Part shown: positions 33,337 through 45,481 of the stretch, in pieces
Layout: every line of letters starts with the position of its first letter
Position numbering within the stretch: position 1 is the first letter of the stretch
Assembly (NCBI GenBank): GCA_036873755.1
Contig: JAVTVY010018890.1
Location: 1-64,000, forward strand
Reading direction: 5' to 3'
Source: Hanleya hanleyi
Lineage: Eukaryota > Mollusca > Polyplacophora > Lepidopleurida > Hanleyidae
DNA length: 64,000 nt
Notes under the pieces: model-generated
Seen by the model: only the letters and a program-made list of their open reading frames with translations
Databases searched by the model: none
What the model was told of the DNA's origin: nothing
Translations under genes and position numbers: made by a program

Positions 33337-34844
33337 GAAAACGGGGACGGGTGCTGTAGAGATACCTATTCACTCAGGGCTGGCAATCCATACCGAAACG
33401 GGCCGGATTCCAGGAGATTGCACGACCTCCGAATAGCTAGCCAATCAAAATCGCAATCCGAGTTGGCCCGAAGCTATGAGTCCGAGCCCCCGCTGATAAT
33501 CAGATGAGGGATGGGCTTTCAAGAGACAAGACATACATAGAATTCGGATTGGACGGAGGGAGCATTTTACGGGGGATATTCTAACTCTACATTGATAAGA
33601 GTGTTACTATAGGCTGGACACACTCCTGCAACTCTACTAATTATTCCACAAATGGCTAACAAGAGTTTGACGCCGAATAGCTGAACGCATACAACATTAG
33701 TACAATCTGCCTTGAGCTAATGTTTTATTAGATTAATTAGATATGCGGTCGTTGTTTTCAGCAAAAGTCAAAAACAAATGAACCTGTTTCCTTACGTGGA
33801 CTAATATTGGTCAAATGTAAATAGTTACCTTGTAGAATGTATCTCACTATAATTTACCAATCCGTCTTTGTGAAAACCGTACAGACAAAGTTTTGGTCAG
33901 ATTGCCATGAAACTTCACCGGAACAGTATTGGGGTCACTGATTGTAATCTAAAAGAAAACATATTTATAAAAGGCGCGTTAGGTTCATTTGGGGACTCGA
34001 ATAAGAAAATTTACATATTAAAGAGGTCACTTTATCCAATGGTAAAAAGGGGGAAAACTCTGGTATGTGATGCGTTCGCTTTGGCTAGACACTCTTCCGT
34101 TCTGTGGGCTTTTCTTCCGCCTTCCCCTGTGCTGTTTCGTATATGACGGTAACAACAGAAATGTGGAGAGTTACGGAAACTATGAGGATACTTTATTTAT
34201 TTGACTGTCAACAGACGATTTTGAATCTATGAAATTGCATGAAATCAATTTCTCCTGACCAAATCTCAACATGCCCAGTGTCCTTATTTTGGATGTGATT
34301 AGGCTATATAGAAGCTCCTGATCTAAGGCTTATTTCATAGATAGGCCTACCGGATTTTAAATCTGCCGGATCAACTCGATGACTATAATTCGTATCCATG
34401 GCTGTCGACCTCATTCTTGCTATCATTGTGGAGAATGACACGTTGACATTTAAGAGTTCCTTCTTCGCTGAGGAAAAAACAACACCGTATAGTGACAAGA
34501 AACAAATGTTTACACCTGCAAAATCTGCTGTGCCAATTGCTCATGCGCAAGTTATTATTTATTATTTTACTTATATGCAGAACAAGCATTTTTCACACTC
34601 CTCATTTAAACTCCGTCGCCCATCATTATTTGAAGATATTTCTTGTTTATATCTACTTTTGATCAGACTTTTGATTCAGTAAGCTCAGTTTGAGCAATCG
34701 TAGCAAAATTGGTCAGTTGACGTGGACAGATATAGCATCTCATTAATGAGTTGCAATTGGTATCCAGTTTCAGATATTCACGGACAAAACATTCTGCCTA
34801 CGTGTCCGGCTCAAATGTTCAATGGAGCAAGGGAGGTCACTCTC
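33337..34844. other. No gene recognised
   Basis: No conserved frame, array or long inverted repeat was seen. Confidence 0.4.
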
Positions 34845-36065
34845 AGCAAACAATTAAAACACTTCCACAATCACCTCATTGGGGCATAATAATACCCCAT
34901 CCACCAATCAGATTTTTGGGCAGGATTTCCGCCCGAGCAGCACACCACTGGAAGTGACATCATATATAGTAAAATCGATGTTTGTCGAACGTTGCGATTA
35001 CTCTTCAATTCTGCATAAAACCTCTGTTGACCTAGCGTTAACAAGAATGAACACTAGATTATTTCCTCCGGGATTATGAACCTGTGCGCTGAGGGGAGGT
35101 TGACCCTAAAAGTGAAAGATGACCTTCACGACGCGACTATGACGTGTAAGGGAAAACGCACGCGCACACGGTTCAGTTTGAACCCGATCAAGCAACTCCT
35201 TCAGTTTTGCACATAAGCGAACTACTGTTCATATGCTCCGCCCATATAAACGGGGAAAATTAAGCAATAAAGTTTATATTTTTGGGCAAGGGCGAAGCAC
35301 GCGCCCTAAAGTTTATAAACTTTCCCAAACTAACCGTGCCTAAAATAACCATTGAGCACGTCATGAAAACATTATTTCTATTCTATTGCACTATTCAAAT
35401 TGATTATCAACAAAGATATAATGAAAGGATGAAAAAATATGGTAAACTTTGACATCATTTCTCCACTGATATTGACACGATGCTCCCGTCTCGGTTGGCA
35501 TCGTGCTAATATCAGTGGACGAGTTTATGTGGTCTCTCAAATGGGGAGTGATTCTGTCAGCTGAGTCGGGCTTTGTGGAACATACGTCGAAATAGGTCTA
35601 TTTTTGCCGCTTTGTTAATCAATTTCACGATGGAAACAACAGTTAAACACGAGAAAGAAATTCCATCTGGTAATTTATTTGTTTGTCTGATTCGATTGTG
35701 ACTTTTATGAAAGCAGACGTCCTTTTGATCACCCGACTTGTGAAATAGAATCTCCCAAATGAACACCTGCACTTTACATATGTACATTTCACACAACTGT
35801 ACTAAAACACTCAATAAATGCACAGTTAGCAAGTTCTTATAGACACAAGTGTTATAGATTAATCTTTAGATCATTCTTTTTAACACTAGGTCAACATATA
35901 GGTACTATGCAGAATTGAAAAGTAATCGAAATTTTCTACAAACGTCGATTTTACTGTGTATGATGTCACGTTCGGCGGTGTGCTGCTCGGGTGGGAATCG
36001 AGTCCGAAAATCTGACTGGTGACTGGAGTATTGTGGTCGAGTGACCCTGTCAGCGGAGCATGCGC
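34845..36065. mobile_element. DNA-transposon-like element with ~200-bp inverted ends
   Basis: The left arm (about 34845-35045) and right arm (about 35882-36065, reverse) share CCCGAGCAGCACACC, GTGACATCATA, AGTAAAATCGATGTTTGT (ATCGACGT in the other arm), TTCAATTCTGCATA and GTTGACCTAGCGTTAA (AGTGTTAA in the other arm). The ~840-bp interior has no transposase frame, so it is non-autonomous or decayed. Exact ends and target duplication could not be fixed by eye. Confidence 0.6.
35462..35519. repeat. 58-bp perfect-looking hairpin inside the TIR element
   Basis: TCCACTGATATTGACACGAT then GC pairs with GCATCGTGCTAATATCAGTG then GA, a 22-bp stem with one mismatch around a 14-base loop. Confidence 0.75.
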
Positions 36066-36974
36066 TGTGAGGAACTTGATATTTGCATTGGGCCGGGGTT
36101 CCACACAACTACGGTTTGGCCTCACAAACGACTTATGTAATAAATGATGCTGAACGAAGTACCGGTATAGAAGGATTTCTCAAGACAAGGCTATTTAATT
36201 TTCTTACATCACAGCAGTCAAAAGTGTGTAGGCCTATACATATGTACGATACAAAACCCACACATTTAGCATTTATACAGGATATTGTGACGTGAGAAAT
36301 AAATCATTATGGGGGGGGGGGGGGGGGGGGGGCACCCTACATCTACCAAACCCTTCAACGTAGATCCGGAACGAAGACAACAAGAGAGCTGGAACTTTCT
36401 GACTTTCCTGCGAATCTTACTGGCGTGATTTTGAAACTATTTGCATAATCCAAGATGAAAAGCATCATCAAATGGCAGCCTCGAGGTGTCCTCAGAGAGT
36501 GGTGTGCTCATTTTTGCTCATTGTTTTCGCATATTTCTTGCCCAAAATGGCATAAATGTAATACATTTCGCCAAAACTAATTATTCTCTATCATATTAAT
36601 TAGCTTTTGAGAGAAAATATCGAAATATTAAAAAACCGGAAAATCGATCCAAAAAGAGGAGAGAAATGGAGATGGCGTCATCATGGCGGCTATCTTAGGA
36701 TTTATTTTTTTCCACATTTTCCTGTAGAGCTTGACAAAAATATATAGTATCGAAAGTTTAAGCTCTCTATCACAAGAGGCAAAGAAAATAAATGGGAGGA
36801 GGGGGAGGGGTGAACGGACCCCCAAATCGCCCACTCGTAGTGGTAAACTGTATGTGTCATTCACGTCGCATCAGGTAGGCCTACATGTGTCAAACATATG
36901 TGATGCTGATAAAAACATAGAACATCGGTCGGACATTTGCTGCCATTTACATTGTTTACATTGTACCCACAGGG
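36066..36974. other. No gene recognised; poly(G) run
   Basis: A run of about 22 G bases lies at 36311-36332, a sequence-length hot spot. Otherwise nothing was seen. Confidence 0.4.
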
Positions 36975-37100
36975 ACCACGGAAGATTTTATTTCATACAC
37001 ATTTATAATTATTGACGCAGACATTCTTTTATGGACAACGGCTTAATATTGAATGTCGGATCTGACGCTTGCTATCCGTGTCGCAGCCTCATTTCATAAA
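36975..37100 (+). repeat. R1 dispersed repeat, copy e (tail only)
   Basis: ATGGACAACGGCTTAATATT and GAATGTCGGATCTGACGCTT match the R1 tail. Confidence 0.5.
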
Positions 37101-37570
37101 CAGTTGTTCCTATGAACATCTTGAATCACGTGCCTAAGGCCACAGGACCAGCTCAAGCGAATGGGCTACACGAATCGATGAAAGAACAGTCCTGACAACC
37201 AGGGGCTAGAAGCCGTTAGAACGTCGTATATTTTACAAATGAACAGCCAAAATCAGAACGTGATACTCTAGATAACGACTTGGTAATTCATTTCAATAAA
37301 ATAATACCTGTCAGTGAAACGTATTTTATGTAACGAACATATACTGCATTGCTGTCATCGTTTGATCGCTTCTCTCTAGAAGAAAACCATCTTGTATGTG
37401 CGTGCGTGTGTGTATCTGTGTTTTCTTTCTTTTCAAATATGCATGTTAAGAACTGGTGCTAACTGTCTTATGAAAAAGGTCCACGACTATTGACGCTTGA
37501 CGACTATGCCTGTTAGTTGGGAATAGTTGTCCTTTGTGAGCGACTGATACAAGCGACGGCTCGGAGTTAG
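37101..37570 (+). repeat. R1 dispersed repeat, copy f
   Basis: It begins with GTTCCTATGAACATCTTGAA, contains the GGGGCTAGAAGCCGTTAG line, the core TTTGATCGCTTCTCTCTAGA (acceptor AG altered), and AACTGGTGCTAACTGTCTTA. The order of parts matches copy h. Confidence 0.5.
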
Positions 37571-38369
37571 AAAAATGGAAAATGCAACTTCTTATTCAAT
37601 CCGTACGTCCCGGTAAGTCCGACATTTTTGAACACCTACAGAAACACTGATTGGCGGGATTGTCTTCCATTATACCGCACAATCCAATGAAAATACCGGT
37701 TTTAATATCGTCATATTGGGGATCTCTGCAGCACATTAGTTGTACCTTTTCCTTAATTTAAACTGGAAGTTTTCCAAAAAATTCTTCTTATGATTCTCTT
37801 TCTTCAGCTTGCGTAAACGCTCTGGAATATTTGCGTCATATATATGGAGTAAATATATCTTAGTAAATCGACGTGACACATCCCAAGAAAAGGTTTTCCC
37901 GATATTTTTTGAGCCGATAATGACTGTTGGATTTTGTCTTAGAACATATAAAAATGAGGTAAAGGTAATTTTACCTTTTTTCCAAGCTGAAGGGAATTAG
38001 GTCGTGACATCAGCATCACCACGGCGACCGTGGGGTCACAAAGATCGAGTGAAAATGTCATTTCCATTAGCTACGTGACCAGATCACATACTTCTGAATT
38101 TCAGACAACGTAAAAAGAAATTTTAACAAATTCAACCATTCAACTTTCTGGATGAATAATATTGTCGATTTTCTATTCTCGTGGATAACCCTGATCGAAA
38201 AACGATTTGGTAAGGGATAACTGTAACCGATACAAAAAATATTTGCCTTTCAGTGCAGGGGAGGCAAATCGTACAGCCTCTCTTTCCGAACCATTCGCAA
38301 GTGTGTAATCTCCCTTTGAATCACTGTTGGTTGCAGCGCCGTTTTTTATCATAACCTTTCATGACATTT
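37571..38369. other. No gene recognised
   Basis: No supportable frame or array. Confidence 0.4.
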
Positions 38370-38640
38370 CGCCGCCTTCCTAAAAGAATTTCCGCGTCAA
38401 TAATATGACAGTTGGCACCAATTCCAAATGTGAATGAAATAAATATAATAAAAATACAAGATGAAAACGGAAATGATATCGGCAAACCATCAAAGATGCT
38501 CTTCACATAAAATCCTAATCACTGACCATTATTATTTATCCAAAGTCGTTTTCCATAGTATGTATCCCAGTCACGCTTTGATTGCGATTGTTCATATGAA
38601 CACTATGAGTCACATTTAACACATGATCTAGCAAATGCTA
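38370..38640 (-). repeat. R1 dispersed repeat, copy g
   Basis: In reverse it reads GAACAATCGCAATCAAAGCG, GTGACTGGGATACATAC, GATTAGGATTTTATGTGAAG and GGAATTGGTGCCAACTGTCA, in R1 order. The splice-like core is diverged here. Confidence 0.6.
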
Positions 38641-39385
38641 CTAGGCGAGATATGTTCACGCCATATACAGGACTGTTCATTTGGACACCATGGAGATGTC
38701 AAACACATGATATTCAAACGGACCTGGCCCCGGGTTAAGCAGAGTTGTTGTAATGAACTTTATCCGAAATTTAGATAATTGGGAAAACCACCGTTGCTAA
38801 TTATCAAATAAGACTGTTAAATAAGACAGCCATCATTCTCTCACACTATATAATTTGCACAAATACTATCCACGGGAAATTGTAAAGTTTTCAAACTCAA
38901 GAAGTGAATTGTGTTCCCATTCAGTTATGAACCACACAACGTAGTACGTAACGGTTTACCGTCTCTGAAAAGGAACATACAGTGGCTACCACAGCTCACT
39001 CGTCGTGATCGTTCAAACGATTAGCATGATGGCCTTCTAATAGCTTATTGTTTGGCTAAAACTAAACCTATATACCACTGGGTATTTTCGGGGGTTTTGT
39101 GTATCTGTTCAAATCGAAACCTTTCGTTTACCGGAAGTCACCCGAAATATCCCACAAAGTAGCAGTTATTGACAAATGAACTTTCATATCAATTGAGAAT
39201 GAATAATGAACCTAGAATATCCCACAAAACTGTTAACATCTATCTGACGGAAAACTCAAATTGTACTGGATTTTCACATTACCTACACTTTAGATTTGAG
39301 GTTTTCGCTTACCTTTTAACATGCGATTTTAGCAATTATCTCTATTGCCAGAAATAAGCATGGTGAAGGGCCCATTTTTGTGACC
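38641..39385. other. No gene recognised
   Basis: Possible R1 outer end (GGCCCCGGGTTAAGC) near 38727-38741. Otherwise nothing was seen. Confidence 0.4.
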
Positions 39386-39552
39386 ACAGCTGTCAGAAAG
39401 ATTGGGTCAAATTGACCAGGTATTTTGGGGTATAGACGTGACAGACCCAAAGAAATTGGGTCAAATTCCATTTTGAACCAAACATTTTGGGTCCTTTTGA
39501 CCCAACTATTTTGGGTAAGTCACGTCTTTACCTAAAATTCTGACAGTGCACT
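39386..39552. mobile_element. ~160-bp MITE with GGGTCAAA(TT)GACC words
   Basis: The ends CTGTCAGAA and TTCTGACAG are inverted. GATTGGGTCAAATTGACC and GACGTGAC on the left are mirrored by AGTCACGTCTTTACC and repeated TTGGGTC words on the right. Small size, inverted structure and lack of ORF fit a MITE. Confidence 0.6.
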
Positions 39553-40049
39553 GAGGTAAACATATAAGCAAAGAAATTGAGTGTTCAACATCTTAATGTT
39601 GGTGAGTGAGTGCATACTTTTGACTGAACCCTAAAAATCCCATTGAACGGGTGAGATATGTGAGAGGTGGAAAAAAACTGCCGACTAAAAAGGCAAACAG
39701 GAAAGCCTCTCTGGGCACCTCACATTCAGACTAGAATACGGAAGATTCTAGGACGTATAGCCTTGGTATCTCAGCCGCGCTTTTATTGCAGATGTTCATG
39801 TGCAAACTATGAAGTAACCACAACTTAGCAGTTAGCACCGATTTAAGCGGAATAAGATACGCGTGATCAGTTTAAATAAGTAACTCATCGGATGTTAAAG
39901 GATGAGCATCTAGCGCGTCTGATGGAGTAAACGCCTCAATATTGGGTAAACATATGGTGAATCCAGGAACACCCAGAGAATCTAACCTGTAGTACCGGAG
40001 GTCGTGCGGTAAATTTCCCACCAAACAGTAAAACTACATATATTGGTAA
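39553..40049. other. No gene seen
   Basis: Nothing supportable. Confidence 0.4.
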
Positions 40050-40215
40050 AATGACATTTACAGAGGGCGGGCCTCGGGAATTAACAGTCCACCAACAGAA
40101 TCCTGTAATGATGTACAGAGGGCGGATCTCGGGGGATTAACAGTCCACCAACAGAATCCGACCATGTGCAGAGGGCGGGCCTCCGGGATTAACAGTCCAT
40201 CAACAGAATCCTACC
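40050..40215 (+). repeat. ~50-57-bp tandem repeat, three units
   Basis: CAGAGGGCGGGCCTC-type text and ATTAACAGTCCACCAACAGA occur at about 40060, 40117 and 40168. Confidence 0.75.
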
Positions 40216-40371
40216 ATGTACCACAGGCCCTCAAAGCAAGAGTTTTGGGGAGTGTGGACGGTGGTATTACGGTGAAGTGTCGAAATATGGTGTCTCTATA
40301 TATAACCCCATGATTAATATAAAAATACACCAAGGTCTGAAACGCACTTTGGTTGAAACGAGAAAGAAACG

Positions 40372-42023
40372 GTATAAATGCTATAAAGGAACAAAATTGC
40401 GAACATATAAACTTATCCAATCCCAGTGACTTAAAATTTAGACCAATTATTGCCGGTCCAGTGTGTCCAACCAGTCACTTAAGTTAACTACTAGATTCCC
40501 TTCTGAAACCGTATGTACAATTTGTACCATCCTATGTGAGAGATGACATCGATTTTCTTCGGAGAAGAATTCAGAAAATATGTTCATGACTCATTGAAGC
40601 GATATCTGGACGATTGCTATATTACCTGGAACACAGAAAAGGGTGACATATCAATATTCTGCGATCTGCTCAACAGCCTAGACCCAAACATAAACTTCAC
40701 ACTAGAAACACACAGAGACCAAGTTCCGTTTTTAGACATATTACTGATTCGCAGAGGTAATAAAATTGTCACTGATGTTTATTACAAAGTGAGTGATACG
40801 AAGCAATACCTTCTCTATAACTTCTGTCACCCGAGCCACGTCAAAAAACAGGTACCGTTTACTCTGGCAAGACGAATTTGCACTATCGTAACTGATAGTG
40901 AATTACGACAGATGAGATTATCTGAACTAAAAATGTCCTTGATCAAGAGGCATTATCCAGTAGAAGTGATAGATATAGGAATTGAAAAGGCTCGGCAAAT
41001 AGATATTGAGGTACTCAGATCTTGTGGTCAAAGTAACAAAAAAGATATCTTGCCATTTATTTGTACCCATAATCCAAACAATCTCAACTTCTTTCCGGTA
41101 ATTCAAAATAATCGAAATATGTTGGAGTCAAATGATCACCTCAAAAAGACATTCAGGAACACCACCATCATAAACCTACGTCAAAACTCATGTTTATCAA
41201 TGTCCAAACATTTATTTTGCAATCTGAGAGATTCCCCGAGTGAGTAGTCAACGTACAAGTCCTAACTGAAATATCTTGCCATCTCTTATTTTCAATTTAA
41301 CTTTATCACACCATGTTACAAATTTTATTTATGCGACATCCAATGGCATCAGTCAACACAGATATATACGTTGTTGCAATACTTTGTGATATTATTATAT
41401 GTACTTCTTAGTCCATTATGATACATGTGGTAATTTTGAATTATTGTACTTTTTTGAGCCTCCCGTCAATTAACTGATCTATATATATTCTCTCGGGAGA
41501 GGCGTTTGCATAGGCCTGGCCTGTTCGCCCATCCCTATTTCTTCATTGAAATAAATATATTGTTTAAACCACCACCATTATAAACGGTAAACGACAAGGA
41601 CCGAATCTTAAAACGATTCTAAACAGGGCGAAATTTATCCCTCGCACAGATTCCACTTTCAAAATGAGCAAATGTGGCGATACACGTTGCAAAAATTGTG
41701 ATCACCTTATATTGGATAGCTCTTTCACATTTCATAAAACCAATTATACATTTCGGATTAATGCAAATATGAACTGCAATTCTCGGAATTTAATTTATGT
41801 AATGGTGTGTAACGGTTGCAATAAGTACTACATAGGCGAAACGGGGGATACTTTGCGTAATAGATGTCGTGTACACCGACAGCAAATTAATACGCCTCAC
41901 CTTCAACGTTTGCCTGTTACAAAACATGTAGCTCAATGCGCCCGGCATTTGGAAATTAAAGGTGATGGTACGATAAGGCGGGATTTTGGCCTATACGTGG
42001 TGCGGTTGAAATCGAAAAAATAA
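40372..42023 (+). pseudogene. Penelope-like element 1: RT with GIY-YIG endonuclease, internally deleted and interrupted
   Basis: The N-terminal part reads KFRPIIAGPVCPTSHLSKL-like text from about 40430, then RDDIDFL. The sequence then jumps directly to GEEFRKYVHDSLKRYLDDCY, so palm motifs A and B are missing. Motif C is present as YLDD, followed by VPFLDILLIRRGNKIVTDVY and the thumb. After an insertion at about 41177-41583 the C-terminal part resumes with CGDTRCKNCDHLI (Cys cluster) and the GIY-YIG nuclease core (LIYVMVCNGCNKYYIGETGD). The Cys cluster ahead of GIY-YIG is typical of several Penelope clades. These elements copy RNA to DNA and cut the target with the GIY-YIG domain. Lacking motifs A and B, this copy cannot be active. 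Confidence 0.85.
41177..41583 (+). mobile_element. ~400-bp insertion in Penelope-like element 1
   Basis: CACCACCATCATAAAC before the insertion (about 41161-41176) and CACCACCATTATAAAC after it (about 41570-41585) look like a 16-bp target duplication with one mismatch. The inserted DNA ends with GAAATAAATATATTG. It contains GCCTCCCGTCAATTAAC and CTCTCGGGAGAGGC, a short inverted pair. No ORF was seen. It could be a SINE or a truncated retroelement 3' end. Confidence 0.5.
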
Positions 42024-42390
42024 AATGTCGTAAAAATACTTATGTTTTAATGTAACGGCAAGAGAAAATATAAGTACACAATATGTGAAAGTTTTAGTCC
42101 GATTGCGTTATGATTATAGTTATCACAAGAAACTGAAATCCACAGCTTGTGCTATTTCGTGAAAAAAGGGTCCAAATCGAGTCCTTTAGACACGCATGTA
42201 GACGCGAAGGACCCCTTGGACCAGAACGCCATTTAACCTGGTGTTGTGTGATAACATTATATTCTCACTGCTGGAAGATCTTTTTGGTCCAAGGGGTCCT
42301 TCATACTAAAAAATGAAAAGTTATGATTCATAACATTTGAAGTTTTCGTAAGTACATTAAAATGACAAAATAGCCTGTTACAGTTGTTCG
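42024..42390. other. No gene; small inverted pair
   Basis: GAAGGACCCCTTGGACC at about 42214 is mirrored by GGTCCAAGGGGTCCTTC at about 42286-42302. This is a possible small foldback with AT-rich flanks. Confidence 0.45.
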
Positions 42391-42470
42391 TATGTCGTGG
42401 TGTAGTGGATACGCACGTTGGATCACAAGCGTGTCGAAATTCTCTTTTACCGGGTTCGATTCCATGGAGG
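42391..42470 (+). tRNA. tRNA-like sequence (probably tRNA-derived SINE head or tRNA pseudogene)
   Basis: An A-box-like TGGTGTAGTGG at 42398-42408 and a perfect B box GGTTCGATTCC at 42453-42463 are spaced as in a tRNA gene. CACG...CGTG can form a partial anticodon stem. The T stem pairs at only about three of five positions and the acceptor stem does not close, so a functional tRNA is unlikely. Confidence 0.4.
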
Positions 42471-42730
42471 TCAACATGTGTGACGTCGACAAGTTATTTC
42501 AATCTTTCTCATTTTCGTAAAAAAAATTGCATTCAATATATCTGAAATAAGATTTTAGGCTATTATTATGAACCAATTAAAAGTAAAATACCGTGTGGAC
42601 ATTACGGGTCAGTCAAACGTTGAAATCGAACGATCAGTCGCTACATGTTACAACGGCAATATATTGGCCTAAATTGTGTATTTATTCTCCAATATGTGCA
42701 TGTAAAATCGACTGCAACGTCCTGATATAA

Positions 42731-42813
42731 GTAATAGTTATTGTATGGCATTATCTTGTTATGTGTTTATAATCGACAGGTCGCACACGTGCTGCCCCGC
42801 CTACACTCGGCAA
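42731..42813 (+). repeat. Half copy of the 12.4-kb foldback repeat
   Basis: TAATAGTTATTGTATGGCAT, CTTGTTATGTGTTTATAATC and GCTGCCCCGCCTACACTCGG match one arm and the centre of 12385-12565. The second arm is absent. Confidence 0.7.
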
Positions 42814-43835
42814 AGCCTTGGTCCCGAATATATGTGAAGCTATCATGGTTCATCGTAACATTCAGTTGACAGAAATGTACATTTCTATGAGTCGGCTGGC
42901 TGTGGGCAAAAACCCCGCCTTACAATACCATCTCCTTTAAAATATTTCCTTTTTTCGAAGTGCCGGTTGATGACCGGACTAGACGTGAAGTGACAGAAAC
43001 AAACTTCATACATAAGTTCTGTTCTGAGCTTAACAGAGAGAATAATTATAATTGATCGTCTCTATGTTAATCCGATAGTTTGCAGTCTTAACTCACTGTT
43101 AATACTCTTGTTTAATTCTCTCGATTGTTCAGATTGTTTATTGTCTGTAATAATACGGGATATACTGTGAATGATGTATTGAAATAGGGCTGTACTATTA
43201 TTGCAATACTTGAATAATCTCTGTATATAGAAATAATTGTATCTTTCATGACGTATATTGGATACGATCACCAAGGACAATGTTATACAACACTGTACCT
43301 TATAAAACTGTTACGATCTGACATACCGTGAGTATGCTCTCTGAAGAAGCTGAATAAACAGCAGAAATGCGCATTAGAGCAATGTGAGCGTGTCGGCGTT
43401 TTCTCTAATTTCAAACAATTTATCTTCACGTTTGACCCTTTTCCTGAATTTCTATATATATATATATTCACTTTCCCCGTTCAAAATCCAACGATTTTGA
43501 CTGGCCCGTGCCGTCTGAATTGACAGACGAAGTCACAATGATCGGTTTGGCAATGTCTTGGTACAAGTATCGTGTTTCAAAACATTCGGTTCACCCGTTG
43601 ATTTTTGCTCCCTTCTCGCTTACTTTGCCGAGCAAAATGGAGAATTTGTATTTCCTTCAAAGTTAATTTTCAATGAATTTAGTATCAGGTCTATCACTTT
43701 TATCTGTGAAACTATGGAATGGGCTTTATCGAACTGTCCAAGAGGCATAATGACACTTTTCACTATTCAAATTGAGGCCTGTGACATATTCGATTAGAAT
43801 AATTAATTAAGTTTCTAACACAATGCTATTCTATG
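42814..43835. other. No gene recognised
   Basis: A short (AT)n stretch lies near 43454-43467. No supportable ORF. Confidence 0.4.
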
Positions 43836-45200
43836 GATAACAACTTCTTTATTGCTGTGGAGCTGACGTTTCGTTGGAGATACTTCCAACTTTTTCAAAG
43901 CTAATGATCTACATGATTGAAATTGTAGTTTAAGGGCCGCTTCCCATTCGGATTTCGCGGCCCACCAACTCAATGTTTTATTTGAATTTCGCGGTACATT
44001 ACTTTGTTTATTGAATATCTTTTCCAGCGCTAAATATATAAATAAATAAATAAATAAATAATAAATAACAATGAGAGATTAGTAGGAGACATAATAGAAG
44101 TAAATAAGAATCGCTATATGTACAAGTTCGTAAGTCTCTTTTTGGTTTTTGGTTAAGTTATACTGGTAAATATGAGTTCTCTGTAATCGCGTGTATGATT
44201 CCTTTGTCTTGGTACCCCTTTGTACGCACAAAGCCGTCCAGAAAAAACTGGGAGAACCATGGGCGTCTTCAGGATTTTTCGGATCGACTTCACTAACGAC
44301 GCCCTTGGGAACAGGGTGGGTTCTTCCAGAAATCTGTGCCTGTAACAATTGCTTGGAGTGCGTATTGGGGCACAGGACGGCAGGTCTACGTCCTATATTG
44401 CGTGAAAGTCAAAGGATCATATTCTGTGTCAAGGCGTCAGTTCGGTGTCATCTATGGGGTAGCGTGTCGGTGCGGTTTAGGATGTGATGTTCTGGTTCTG
44501 GAGGTTTCTTGTTGTGCGGCGATGTTGGTATTCTTGTGATCGTCATCCGTCTTCTGTTTTTAGTCTTGTCCAGCCCGTCTTTGGTCTTCGGTGTGCCGTG
44601 AGGTGCTGTTTAATAATTTTTGTCGTCATCAGTGTTCTGTTTGATGTCTGGTCTTGTTCGTCTGTGGTCTTCAGTGTGCTGTGCTGTGTTGAGGCGCTAG
44701 TTCGGTGACATCTATGGGGTAACGTGTCTGGCGTGGTATAGGGTCGAGTATTCTGGTTCTGGACGTTCTTATGGACCGACGATGATGACCTTCATCGTGT
44801 TCATCTCCATTTCTGAAAGTATAAGATGAAACAGTGTGTAGTATTCATTTTTGTGAGTGACATTATCTGTGTGCGTGGTTGTTCTTGGACGTGTGCTAAT
44901 GATTTATGTCCTTGGTTGTTGAATTGGTAGCGGCCTTTAGGTTTTAGAGACGAATGTGGTTACCGGCCCACACGGAACATGGTATCTCCGGTGCCCACAT
45001 TGCCTATTTTATTGCGAAAGAGAGATTTTTGGCCAATATTGTCGCAGGGATGTTGATTGGTCTTGGCCTCCGATTTTTGAGACTAATGTGGCAACCGGCC
45101 CACACGGAACATGGTATCTCCGGTGCCCACATTGCCTAAATTTTATTCCAAAAGAGAAATTTTGGCCAATGCTGACATTGTTAGTTAGTGGTGCGCATGC
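43836..45200 (+). repeat. Composite retroelement block 2: full Penelope-type leader plus spacer
   Basis: AACAACTTCTTTATTGCTGT, GAGCTGACGTTTCGTTGGAG and CTTCCAACTTTTTCAAAGC open the block. It then follows the leader of Penelope-like element 2 (49490-50020, opposite strand) to CTGTAACAATTGCTTGGAG at about 44340. After that it switches to the spacer of blocks 1 and 3 (ACGGCAGGTCTACGTCC). A ~110-bp direct repeat (ACCGGCCCACACGGAACATG) occurs at about 44962 and 45076. Confidence 0.65.
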
Positions 45201-45212
45201 ACGGGGGTAGTG

Positions 45213-45481
45213 TTATATACTGGAATAACAGCCAGCAGTTTTGATAAAATCTATTAAGGACTTGAATACCTGTTTTCTAATGGGGGGCTTAGGGTTTAAT
45301 ATCGCTGGTAATGTTAAGGGGGTGTTGAATTTTTTTAATTCGTTTCTAAGTGTCTCGCGTTGTGGGTAGTGTTTAGGGCATTCAAGTAGGACATGTTCTA
45401 TTGTTTCTTCTACATTGTTGCATGCGGTACAGAGTGGTGAGGTGTTTTTCAGAAGCATGGACAGATGTGATTTAAGTCCGG
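45213..45481 (-). pseudogene. LINE 3' tail with Cys-His knuckle, copy 2
   Basis: LCTACNNVEETIEHVLLECP identifies the same LINE C-terminus as copies 1 and 3. It stops at 45213 after AGCYSSI-type residues. At 45481 it is cut exactly where block 3 begins (TAATGATCTACATTGATTG). Confidence 0.65.
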
